NCBI RefSeq assembly: GCF_026013545.1
Contig: NZ_JAPDOG010000016.1
Span: 1 to 64,000, forward strand
From: Defluviimonas salinarum
Lineage (GTDB): Bacteria > Pseudomonadota > Alphaproteobacteria > Rhodobacterales > Rhodobacteraceae
Reading direction: 5' to 3'
DNA length: 64,000 nucleotides
Positions within the stretch are counted from its first letter, which is position 1; each line of letters opens with the position of its first letter. This document shows positions 1 to 7,496 of this stretch, in pieces. Below the pieces are notes generated by a model. It did not search any database and was not told the DNA's origin. It saw only the letters and a list, made by a program, of their open reading frames with translations. The position numbers were made by a program, and so were the translations under genes.

Positions 1-192
1 AACAACTGCGGCAAGGCGCTCGATATCGCCCGCATGGCGCGCGACATGCATGGCGGCAACGGCATCCAGGAAGAATTCCAGGTCATGCGCCATGCGATGA
101 ACCTCGAGACCGTCAACACCTACGAAGGCACGCACGATGTCCACGCCCTCATCCTCGGGCGCGCGATCACCGGGCTGCAGGCCTTCTTCTGA
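1..192 (+). CDS. gcdH: Glutaryl-CoA dehydrogenase, 3' end only
   Basis: This is the C-terminal 63 residues of an acyl-CoA dehydrogenase; the start lies outside the window. The conserved tail reads [10 protein letters not shown], then [17 protein letters not shown], and ends in LQAFF. This arrangement, with the YEGTHD catalytic/FAD-loop region close to the end, is typical of glutaryl-CoA dehydrogenases, which oxidise and decarboxylate glutaryl-CoA to crotonyl-CoA. The assignment fits the downstream genes, which look like the earlier steps of lysine degradation. Other short-chain acyl-CoA dehydrogenases share much of this tail, so the substrate rests partly on context. Confidence 0.8.
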   Translation, partial: NNCGKALDIARMARDMHGGNGIQEEFQVMRHAMNLETVNTYEGTHDVHALILGRAITGLQAFF

Positions 193-195
193 TTT

Positions 196-276
196 CTTCT
201 TTTCGAAAATATCCCCGCCGGAGGCTCCCGGCCCATCCGCTGGATGCCTCCGGCGGGGATGTTTGGAAAAAGAAGA
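196..276. repeat. Inverted dimer of a hairpin/AGGATATTT-type intergenic element
   Basis: A 15-bp perfect inverted repeat (211-225 with 246-260, ATCCCCGCCGGAGGC and its complement) forms a strong hairpin. Each arm continues outwards into a GGGGAT-ATTT...AAAGAAG tail: read on the minus strand at 215-196 and on the plus strand at 255-276. Single copies of the same tail follow the hairpins at 46847 and 49357. The hairpin could terminate gcdH transcription. The tail is a recurring Rhodobacteraceae intergenic motif whose function I do not know. Confidence 0.75.
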
Positions 277-297
277 AGAGCGAAAGAGTTCTGGATC

Positions 298-2487
298 ATG
301 GATCGCGCCGATATCGTTCATGACAACTTCCTCAGACGCGTCGCTTCGGGTGATCTGCCCGGTGGTGCCGCGCCGGTCGGGCCGCTATCGGCGGCCGAGG
401 CGGTTTCCGTCTATCGCGCGGGGTGCTTGTCCCGTGCGCTCGACCGGCAGAGCCGCGCCATGCAGAAGGCGGGGCAAGGATTCTACACCATCGGGTCCTC
501 GGGGCATGAGGGGCTGGCGGCGGTTGCCGCCGCGCTTCGCCCGACCGACATGGCCTTCCTGCATTACCGCGACGCCGCCTTCCAGATCGCGCGTGCGGCG
601 CAGGTGCCGGGCCAGTCGATTGCCTGGGACATGCTTCTGAGCTTCGCGGCCTCGTCGGAGGATCCGATCTCGGGCGGACGGCACAAGGTTCTGGGCTCGA
701 AGGCGCTCAACATCCCGCCGCAGACCTCGACCATCGCCTCGCATCTGCCGAAGGCGGTGGGCGCGGCCTATGCCATCGGTGCGGCCCGACGTCATGCGCC
801 GGAGCACAAGGCGCTTCCAGACGACGCCATCGTCTATTGCTCTTTCGGCGACGCCTCGGCCAACCATTCGACGGCGCAAGGTGCGTTCAACACGGCAGGG
901 TGGACCTCCTATCAGTCGATCCCGCTGCCCCTGCTCTTCGTCTGCGAGGACAACGGCATCGGCATTTCGACCAAGACCCCGAAGGGCTGGATCGCGGCGA
1001 CATTTTCGAACCGGCCGGGGCTGAAGTACTTCCACTGCAACGGGCTCGACATCTACGAGACCTTCCGCGTTGCCCAGGAAGCCGCGCATTACGTGCGCAC
1101 GCGGAAGAAACCCGCGTTCCTCCATGTCGGCACGATCCGGCTTTACGGTCATGCCGGGGCGGATGTGCCCACCACCTACCTTTCCCGTGACGAGGTCGAG
1201 GCCGAGGAGGCGAATGACCCGCTCCTTCATTCCGTGCGGCTGCTGGGCGAGGCCGGGGCGCTCAAGCCCGCCGAGGCGCTCGCGATCTACGAGGAGACCA
1301 ACGCCCGGGTGGCGCGGATCGCCGGCGAGGCCGTGAAGCGGCCGCGGCTGAAGACCGCCGAAGACGTCATGGCGAGCATCATCCCGCCGAAACGGCCTTG
1401 CAAGCCGACGAACGGCCCCTCGGCCGAGGCGCGGGCGGCGGCTTTCGGATCCGACATGAAGGCGATGGACGAACCACAGATCATGTCGCGGCTCATCAAC
1501 TGGGCGCTCACCGACCTGATGCTGGAGCATCCCGAGATCGTCATGATGGGCGAGGATGTCGGCCGCAAGGGTGGCGTCTACGGTGTCACCCAGAAACTCA
1601 CCCAGCGGTTCGGGCCGGACCGGATGATCGACACGCTTCTCGACGAGCAGTCGATCCTCGGGCTTGCGATCGGCATGGCGCAGAACGGCTTCGTGCCGAT
1701 GCCCGAAATCCAGTTCCTCGCCTATCTCCACAATGCCGAGGACCAGATCAGGGGCGAGGCGGCGACCTTGCCGTTCTTCTCGAACGGGCAGTACACCAAC
1801 CCGATGGTGCTCAGGATCGCGGGCTTGGGCTATCAGAAGGGCTTCGGCGGGCATTTCCACAACGACAACTCGGTGGCGGTCCTTCGCGACATTCCGGGCG
1901 TGATTCTCGCCTGCCCGTCGAACGGGGCCGACGCGGCGAAGATGATGCGCGAATGCGTGCGGCTCGCGCAGGAGGAGCAGCGCGTCGTGGTGTTCCTCGA
2001 ACCCATCGCGCTTTACCCGATGCGCGATCTTCACGGCGAGAGGGACGGCGGCTGGATGCGTGTCTATCCCGCCCGAAACGAGCTGATTCCGTTTGGCGAG
2101 GTGGGCGTCCACGGTGACGGCCAGGATCTCGCCATCGTCACCTTCGGCAATGGCACCTACCTCTCGCGGCAGGCGGAAAAGCGGCTGGCCGAGGCGGGCG
2201 TCAAGACGCGCGTCATCGACATGCGCTGGCTCTCGCCGCTGCCCGCCGACACATTGGTGGACGCCGCGAAGGGCGCGAATCGCGTCCTCATCGTCGACGA
2301 AACCCGCCACTCGGGCGGCGTTGCCGAGGCGCTGATGGCGCTCTTCGCGGAGCGCGGCGACGTGCCGGTGGCGCGGCTCACCGCGGAGGACAGCTTCATC
2401 GCGACCGGCCCCGCCTATGCCGCGACGATGCCGTCGGCCGACAGCATCTTTGACGCCGCGATGGCGTTGATCGGGGGTGCGAAATGA
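298..2487 (+). CDS. Fused alpha-beta E1 component of a 2-oxoacid dehydrogenase (thiamine diphosphate)
   Basis: This 729-residue protein joins an E1 alpha and an E1 beta subunit of a branched-chain/pyruvate-type 2-oxoacid dehydrogenase. The alpha half carries the thiamine diphosphate motif, beginning [16 protein letters not shown] near residue 183 and closing with EDNGIGIS near 217. The beta half starts around residue 395 and has [13 protein letters not shown] and later EPIALYP. The frame stays open upstream to 244, but that start would lie inside the hairpin, so the ATG at 298 is preferred; no strong ribosome binding site is visible. The gene overlaps the acyltransferase gene by 4 bases. Between a glutaryl-CoA dehydrogenase and an ALDH7, the likely substrate is 2-oxoadipate, giving glutaryl-CoA; that is inference. 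No E2 or E3 gene is seen here. Confidence 0.85.
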   Translation: MDRADIVHDNFLRRVASGDLPGGAAPVGPLSAAEAVSVYRAGCLSRALDRQSRAMQKAGQGFYTIGSSGHEGLAAVAAALRPTDMAFLHYRDAAFQIARAAQVPGQSIAWDMLLSFAASSEDPISGGRHKVLGSKALNIPPQTSTIASHLPKAVGAAYAIGAARRHAPEHKALPDDAIVYCSFGDASANHSTAQGAFNTAGWTSYQSIPLPLLFVCEDNGIGISTKTPKGWIAATFSNRPGLKYFHCNGLDIYETFRVAQEAAHYVRTRKKPAFLHVGTIRLYGHAGADVPTTYLSRDEVEAEEANDPLLHSVRLLGEAGALKPAEALAIYEETNARVARIAGEAVKRPRLKTAEDVMASIIPPKRPCKPTNGPSAEARAAAFGSDMKAMDEPQIMSRLINWALTDLMLEHPEIVMMGEDVGRKGGVYGVTQKLTQRFGPDRMIDTLLDEQSILGLAIGMAQNGFVPMPEIQFLAYLHNAEDQIRGEAATLPFFSNGQYTNPMVLRIAGLGYQKGFGGHFHNDNSVAVLRDIPGVILACPSNGADAAKMMRECVRLAQEEQRVVVFLEPIALYPMRDLHGERDGGWMRVYPARNELIPFGEVGVHGDGQDLAIVTFGNGTYLSRQAEKRLAEAGVKTRVIDMRWLSPLPADTLVDAAKGANRVLIVDETRHSGGVAEALMALFAERGDVPVARLTAEDSFIATGPAYAATMPSADSIFDAAMALIGGAK

Positions 2488-3527
2488 AGACCGCCGTCGT
2501 CATCTGCCCCGGTCGGGGCACCTATACCAAGACCGAGCTCGGCTATCTCAAGCGGCATTTCGGGGACCGCGCGCTGCTCGGCGCCTTTGACGCGACGCGC
2601 GCCGCGCTCGGGCAGGAGACGCTGTCGGCGCTCGACGGGGCCGCCTCCTATTCGGTGGCGAAGCACACCCGTGGCGACAATGCGAGCGCCCTGATCTACG
2701 CCGCGACGCTCGGTGACTTTCGCGCCATCGACGGCGACGAGGTCGAGGTCGTCGCGGTCACCGGCAACTCGATGGGCTGGTATTCGGCGCTCGCCTGCGG
2801 CGGGGCGCTGACGGCCGAGGCGGGGTTCGAGGTCGTCAACACGATGGGCACGCTGATGCAGGAGGCGCTGATCGGCGGCCAGCTCATCTACCCATTCGTG
2901 GGCGAGGACTGGCGGCCCGATCCGGCGCGGAAGGCCGAGCTGATGGCGCTGATCGCGGAGATTGCCGCCCGCGCGGACCATGTGCTGACGCTCTCGATCG
3001 ACCTCGGTGGCATGCTGGTCATCGCCGGGAACGAGGCGGGGCTCGCGGCCTTTGAGGCCGCGGTTCCGCCGGTACAGGGTCGATTCCCGATACGGCTCGC
3101 AAACCACGCGGCGTTCCATTCGAGCCTTCAGGCGCCGGTCGCCGAGCGTGGCCGCTCGCGGTTGTCGCCCGCGCTCTTCAGCCAGCCGAAGCTGCCGATG
3201 ATCGACGGGCGCGGTGCGATCTGGTGGCCTGGTGCCACCGACACCCACGCGCTTTGGGACTATACGCTCGGCCACCAGGTGACCGAGACCTACGACTTCA
3301 CCCATGCGATCCGGATCGCGGCGCGGGAATTCGCGCCCGATCTCTTCCTCGTCACCGGCCCCGGCACCACGCTCGGCGGCGCGGTTGCCCAGTCGCTGAT
3401 CCTCGCGGATTGGCGTAGCATGGGCTCGAAAACCGAATTCCAGACACGGCAACAGGCGGAGCCTCTGTTGATCTCCATGGGCATGGACGATCAGCGGGCC
3501 ACCGTCACGAAGGGAGAGCCAAGATGA
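2484..3527 (+). CDS. FabD-like acyltransferase, malonyl-binding Arg replaced
   Basis: The 347-residue protein has the alpha/beta acyltransferase fold of malonyl-CoA:ACP transacylases. The nucleophile elbow is GNSMG with Ser96, and the catalytic His is His212 in AAFHSSLQAP. In FabD the motif (R)GxxMQEA carries an Arg that binds the malonyl carboxylate; here the matching segment is NTMGTLMQEA with Met121 at that place. That suggests an acyl group other than malonyl. The gene overlaps its neighbours by 4 bases on both sides (ATGA), so it is translationally coupled to the E1 and the aldehyde dehydrogenase. A role in moving an acyl group made by the E1 is possible but unproven. Confidence 0.75.
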   Translation: MKTAVVICPGRGTYTKTELGYLKRHFGDRALLGAFDATRAALGQETLSALDGAASYSVAKHTRGDNASALIYAATLGDFRAIDGDEVEVVAVTGNSMGWYSALACGGALTAEAGFEVVNTMGTLMQEALIGGQLIYPFVGEDWRPDPARKAELMALIAEIAARADHVLTLSIDLGGMLVIAGNEAGLAAFEAAVPPVQGRFPIRLANHAAFHSSLQAPVAERGRSRLSPALFSQPKLPMIDGRGAIWWPGATDTHALWDYTLGHQVTETYDFTHAIRIAAREFAPDLFLVTGPGTTLGGAVAQSLILADWRSMGSKTEFQTRQQAEPLLISMGMDDQRATVTKGEPR

Positions 3528-5023
3528 CCCATGACGACATCCTCAAGGCCGCGGGCCTGACCAAAGACGAGTTGAGCGGCGGTACGCTCGCGGTGCATTC
3601 GCCCATCGACGGGGCGGAAGTGGCGCGTGTTCACGAGACTGACCCGGCCGACATGCCCCGCGTCATCGCCAAGGCGCAGGAAGCCTTCAAGGCCTGGCGC
3701 ACCGTGCCGGCGCCGCGCCGCGGCGAGCTGGTGCGGCTTCTCGGCGAGGAACTGCGGGCGGCCAAGGAGGAACTCGGCGCCGTCGTGACGCTGGAGGCGG
3801 GCAAGATCACCTCCGAGGGCCTCGGCGAAGTGCAGGAGATGATCGACATCTGCGACTTCGCGGTCGGCCTCTCGCGCCAGATCTATGGGCTCACCATCGC
3901 CTCCGAACGCCCCGGCCACCGGATGATGGAAACCTGGCATCCGCTCGGGCCCTGCGCGATCATCACCGCCTTCAACTTCCCGGTCGCGGTCTGGTGCTGG
4001 AACACGGCCCTCGCGCTCGTCTGCGGCGATCCGGTGATCTGGAAGCCGTCGGAAAAGACGCCGCTGACCGCCATCGCAACGATGAAGATCATGGACCGCG
4101 CGCTGAAGCGCTTCGGCGACGCGCCCGAGGGTCTCTGCCAGCTGGTGATCGGCGGCCCCGCGATCGGCGAGGCACTGGTGAGTTCGAAGGACGTGCCGAT
4201 CGTTTCGGCCACCGGCTCGACCCGGATGGGCGGCATCGTCGGACCGAAAGTGTCGGCGCGCTGGGGAAGGCCGATCCTCGAGCTTGGCGGCAACAACGCG
4301 ATGATCGTGGCGCCCTCGGCCGATCTCGACATGGCGGTGCGCGCCATCGTCTTCTCCGCCGTCGGCACGGCGGGCCAGCGCTGCACGACACTCCGCCGGC
4401 TCATCGCGCACACCTCGATCAAGGACGATCTCGTCGCGAAGCTGACCAAGGCCTATGCCTCGCTCCCGATCGGCGATCCGCGCAAGGGCACCACGCTCGT
4501 GGGTCCGCTGATCGACCATGCCTCGCGCGACCGGATGCAGGCCGCGCTGGAGAAGGCGAAGTCCGAGGGCGGCACCGTCCACGGCGGCAAGGTTGTGGCC
4601 GAGGGCGTGCCGCAGGGCGGCGCCTATGTCACCCCGGCCATCGCCGAGATGCCCGAGCAGACCGACACCGTCCGCACCGAGACCTTCGCGCCGATCCTCT
4701 ATGTCATGGGCTACGAGACGCTGGACGAAGCCATCGCGATCCAGAACGACGTGCCGCAGGGGCTGTCGTCCTGCATCTTCACGCTGAACATGCGCGAGGC
4801 CGAGGCGTTCCTCTCCGCCGCCGGCTCCGACTGCGGCATCGCCAACGTCAATATCGGCCCCTCGGGCGCCGAGATCGGCGGCGCGTTCGGCGGCGAGAAG
4901 GAGACGGGCGGAGGGCGCGAAAGCGGTTCGGACGCCTGGAAGGGCTACATGCGGCGGCAGACGAACACGATCAATTATTCCGCGCAACTCCCGCTGGCGC
5001 AGGGCGTGAAGTTCGACTTCTGA
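3524..5023 (+). CDS. amaB: L-2-aminoadipate-6-semialdehyde dehydrogenase (ALDH7 family)
   Basis: This NAD(P)-dependent aldehyde dehydrogenase of 499 residues has the usual family length. Asn151 lies in FNFPVAVWCWN, the general base Glu253 in ILELGGNN, and the catalytic Cys287 in GTAGQRCTT. The C-terminal block GPSGAEIGGAFGGEKETGGG is characteristic of the antiquitin/ALDH7 group, which oxidises 2-aminoadipate semialdehyde (piperideine-6-carboxylate) to 2-aminoadipate. It overlaps the acyltransferase gene by 4 bases. The reaction joins the saccharopine-dehydrogenase-family gene at 6009 to the E1 and glutaryl-CoA dehydrogenase genes upstream as consecutive steps of lysine breakdown. Confidence 0.88.
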   Translation: MTHDDILKAAGLTKDELSGGTLAVHSPIDGAEVARVHETDPADMPRVIAKAQEAFKAWRTVPAPRRGELVRLLGEELRAAKEELGAVVTLEAGKITSEGLGEVQEMIDICDFAVGLSRQIYGLTIASERPGHRMMETWHPLGPCAIITAFNFPVAVWCWNTALALVCGDPVIWKPSEKTPLTAIATMKIMDRALKRFGDAPEGLCQLVIGGPAIGEALVSSKDVPIVSATGSTRMGGIVGPKVSARWGRPILELGGNNAMIVAPSADLDMAVRAIVFSAVGTAGQRCTTLRRLIAHTSIKDDLVAKLTKAYASLPIGDPRKGTTLVGPLIDHASRDRMQAALEKAKSEGGTVHGGKVVAEGVPQGGAYVTPAIAEMPEQTDTVRTETFAPILYVMGYETLDEAIAIQNDVPQGLSSCIFTLNMREAEAFLSAAGSDCGIANVNIGPSGAEIGGAFGGEKETGGGRESGSDAWKGYMRRQTNTINYSAQLPLAQGVKFDF

Positions 5024-5036
5024 CCGCACGGAACCC

Positions 5037-5098
5037 GGTCCCGGACTTGATCCGGGACCTCGCGACAGACCCAAGAGGCCCCGGATCAAGTCCGGGGC
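5037..5098. repeat. Two inverted copies of a palindromic CCGGACTTGATCCGG element
   Basis: The core CCGGACTTGATCCGG (5041-5055) is itself palindromic around CTTGA, and its reverse complement CCGGATCAAGTCCGG recurs at 5081-5095. Together they can form either two small hairpins or one long one. It lies 14 bases past the ALDH7 stop codon, so it could also stop transcription. Elements of this type are dispersed in alphaproteobacterial genomes. Confidence 0.7.
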
Positions 5099-5193
5099 TT
5101 CGTCGATTCAGGTCACAAAAGTCGGTGCAATGCCAATCGAATGGTCCGCTCCCAATGCTCCTTCTGGGTACGAACCGCAGTCCCGCTAGCGGG

Positions 5194-5727
5194 TCATTGA
5201 GATACGCCTTCGGCTTCGCATCTTATCCCAAAAAAACGCCTCACGAGTTCTTGTTCACTGTTCATGTCAAGCGCACGGAGCCGTCGCTTTCCGAGCCTGC
5301 GGTCGAACATTCCCAGCGCTCGAATGATCGTCTTGTCGGAGTTGAGGATTTGGTCAATTGACAGGTTAAGATACTCGAAAAGGGCATCGTTGAAGTTACA
5401 CAGGGAAATTGCGGCCGTTGATTCAAGCATTATTTCCGTTTCGTCATTCGCCGCTAAGCATCCTCCGATGTGCGCCGATTCTTCAGGATGTTGGCGATCC
5501 CACTCCGCCTGAAGTTTTGCGCTCCCGGTATATAATTTCTTCCAGTATGTAAGTGTTCCCATGCTGTGGACGCGCATCTTGTCGACCGTGATCCAACCCT
5601 CGCCGACAGCGTCGTGAGCATGCCGATATCTGGTGGTCCACACTTCGACGCGTCCCCGAACGCTGTCGGCGAAGCAGTCTTCGATGCGCTGTTTGAGTTT
5701 GCTCCATTTCACCCCAAAAAACTCCAC
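5194..5727 (-). CDS. SF0329-like protein of unknown function
   Basis: This 177-residue protein starts with GTG. Its N-terminus contains VKWSKLKQRIEDCFADSV and then GRVEVWTTRYRHAHD, which I recognise from a small uncharacterised bacterial family (SF0329 type) often found in accessory DNA. No signal peptide, membrane segment or catalytic motif is evident. The DNA is clearly less GC-rich than its surroundings, with AT third positions frequent, and the gene opposes the lysine genes on both sides. Both traits suggest a horizontally acquired insert between the ALDH7 and saccharopine-dehydrogenase-family genes. The family name comes from memory of the N-terminal pattern only. Confidence 0.6.
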   Translation of the reverse strand: MEFFGVKWSKLKQRIEDCFADSVRGRVEVWTTRYRHAHDAVGEGWITVDKMRVHSMGTLTYWKKLYTGSAKLQAEWDRQHPEESAHIGGCLAANDETEIMLESTAAISLCNFNDALFEYLNLSIDQILNSDKTIIRALGMFDRRLGKRRLRALDMNSEQELVRRFFGIRCEAEGVSQ

Positions 5728-6008
5728 TAAACGGGACTACACCACAATACGACACTTTGTGGCCGTTTGAAGGAACCGGGGGTTGCCTGGATGCCGCGAT
5801 CATTTCGCCGCCAGGGGCTTAAGGTAGACATCGGACCTGTAGATGGAAATCAGCACCTACCCCCGGCAGAATGACCGACCACCCCGGCACTTTTTTACAC
5901 CCGAGGCCTGAAACCGCCGGAATGGCTGGCGAAATCGCCCGTGGGCCGGGGCAGGTTGGGCGCAACCGGCGTCACGCCGGATTCCAAAATAACGAAAGGA
6001 AATCGGGA
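5728..6008. other. Gap between the insert gene and the saccharopine-dehydrogenase-family gene
   Basis: No gene is supported here. The stretch holds the upstream region of the minus-strand small gene and of the plus-strand gene at 6009. The ribosome binding site AAGGAAAT (5997-6004) of the latter is clear, and it is the reason for starting that gene at 6009 rather than further upstream. Confidence 0.5.
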
Positions 6009-7091
6009 ATGTCGTTCACCAGAGTCGCGGTTCTCGGTCTTGGCAAGGTGGGCCACCTTGCGGCGGAGCTTCTGGCCGAGGCGGGCTTTGCCGTCACCGG
6101 CGTCGATGCGCGCGAGGTCTCGGGCTGTCCGTTCCCGGTCCGCACCGCCGACCTCACCGACAAGGACGCCCTGCGGGCGATCCTCAGGGACCAGGAGGCG
6201 GTGCTGTCCTGCCTGCCCTATCACCTCAATATCGGCGTCTCGACCGTCGCCCACGGGCTCGGGCTCCACTATTTCGACCTCACCGAGGACGTGCCGACGA
6301 CGAAGCATATCCGCGAACTGGCGACGACCGCGAAGGGCGTCATGGCGCCGCAATGCGGCCTCGCCCCCGGTTTCGTCGGCATCGTCGGCGCGCATCTCGC
6401 GGACATGTTCGACAAGGTCCGCTCGATCCGGCTCCGCGTCGGCGCGCTGCCGCAGAACCCGACTGGCCTCCTGGGCTACGCCTTCAACTGGTCGCCCGAG
6501 GGCGTCGTCAACGAGTACCTCAACGATTGCGAGGTGATCGAGGAGGGCGTGCACAAGACCGTCTCGGCGATGGAATGGCTGGAGACGATCTATATCGACG
6601 GCGTGAAGCTTGAGGCCTTCACCACCTCCGGCGGGCTCGGCACGATGTGCGAGACCTATGCCGACAAGATCGAGAACCTCGACTACAAGACCATGCGCTA
6701 TCCCGGCCATGTGGAATTGATGAACTTCTTCTTCCACGAGCTCCTGATGCGGGAAAACCGCGAGGCGGCGGGCAAGATCCTGACCCACGCGAAGCCCCCC
6801 GTGGACGAGGACGTGGTCTATGTCCATGTCGCCGCCGAGGGCTGGGTGGAAGGCCAGCTGAAGCGCAAGGAATTCGTCCGCGCCTACTATCCCCTGGAGA
6901 TCGGCGGCAAGCGGCGGACCGCGATCGCCTGGACGACCTCGGCCTCGGTCGTTGCCGTGATCGAGATGGTGCGGGCGGGCAGGCTGCCGCAGCAGGGGTT
7001 CCTCAAGCAGGAGGAAATTCCGCTCACGCCCTATCTCGAGACCCGGACCGGCAACTACTACAACATCGGCCACAAGGGCCGGCACGGCTGA
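6009..7091 (+). CDS. Saccharopine dehydrogenase family protein (saccharopine or lysine 6-dehydrogenase)
   Basis: The protein has 360 residues. An N-terminal Rossmann fold begins VAVLGLGKVGHLAAELLAEAG. It is followed by LSCLPYHLN and the catalytic domain with FDLTED and QCGLAPGFVG, the typical Sacchrp_dh_NADP and C-terminal domains. A good ribosome binding site (AAGGAAAT) precedes the ATG. Family members either split saccharopine into 2-aminoadipate semialdehyde and glutamate, or oxidise lysine directly at the 6-position. No lysine-ketoglutarate reductase gene is adjacent, so both remain possible. Either way the product feeds the ALDH7 at 3524. The gene is followed by a strong hairpin. Confidence 0.82.
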   Translation: MSFTRVAVLGLGKVGHLAAELLAEAGFAVTGVDAREVSGCPFPVRTADLTDKDALRAILRDQEAVLSCLPYHLNIGVSTVAHGLGLHYFDLTEDVPTTKHIRELATTAKGVMAPQCGLAPGFVGIVGAHLADMFDKVRSIRLRVGALPQNPTGLLGYAFNWSPEGVVNEYLNDCEVIEEGVHKTVSAMEWLETIYIDGVKLEAFTTSGGLGTMCETYADKIENLDYKTMRYPGHVELMNFFFHELLMRENREAAGKILTHAKPPVDEDVVYVHVAAEGWVEGQLKRKEFVRAYYPLEIGGKRRTAIAWTTSASVVAVIEMVRAGRLPQQGFLKQEEIPLTPYLETRTGNYYNIGHKGRHG

Positions 7092-7102
7092 ACCGCCGAC
7101 GC

Positions 7103-7129
7103 CCGGGGGGGCGGAAACCGCCCCCCCGG
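7103..7129 (+). terminator. Hairpin after the saccharopine-dehydrogenase-family gene
   Basis: A perfect 12-bp stem (7103-7114 with 7118-7129, CCGGGGGGGCGG and its complement) closes a three-base AAA loop 11 bases past the stop codon. There is no T-tract, so the termination mechanism is uncertain. Confidence 0.55.
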
Positions 7130-7152
7130 AGAGGTCCGCCGGCGTCTGCGGA

Positions 7153-7350
7153 TCAGGCCCGCATTGCGGTGACCGGGGTCCACATGCCGCCCCGGCGCCG
7201 CACCCGCCTGGCCCCCTCCATAAGGCCGCGCAGCCGCTCGGCGCGCCAGCCGGTCAGCGGGCCGGCGGCGTGGTCATAACCGGCCCGGGGATCGCGGGTC
7301 AGGTTACGCAGATACATCTCGTGGGCCAGCGGGTTCACATCGAAGCACAT
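7153..7350 (-). CDS. Small protein of unknown function
   Basis: This 65-residue frame begins MCFDVNPLAHEMYLRNLTRD and is rich in Arg towards its end (RRVRRRGGMW). The ATG at 7350 has a good ribosome binding site (AAAGGA) seven bases upstream, which favours this start over the longer open frame to 7389. It is divergent from the BTAD regulator gene at 7497. No family is recognised and no signal or membrane segment is seen. It could be a real small regulatory protein or a chance frame; the ribosome binding site tips it towards real. Confidence 0.5.
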   Translation of the reverse strand: MCFDVNPLAHEMYLRNLTRDPRAGYDHAAGPLTGWRAERLRGLMEGARRVRRRGGMWTPVTAMRA

Positions 7351-7496
7351 GGTCTGTCCTTTCCGTTCTTGGATTGCGGGTCGATGCACCTAAGATGCTG
7401 GTAGGGCGCTCGGGATCCGTACGACCCGGCGTGACGGGGGCGTGAAATCGTCGCCGCCTCCCGCAAAATCGACCGCGGCATCCGAGGGCTGGAATA

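Noticed and set aside
385-2310. Long open frame of 641 codons on the minus strand over the E1 gene
   Set aside because: It is a high-GC antisense shadow: rich in Arg, His, Asp and Gly, without domains, while the plus strand encodes a clear E1 protein.
2484-3527. Housekeeping FabD (malonyl-CoA:ACP transacylase)
   Set aside because: It lacks the carboxylate-binding Arg and sits in a catabolic operon away from fab genes.
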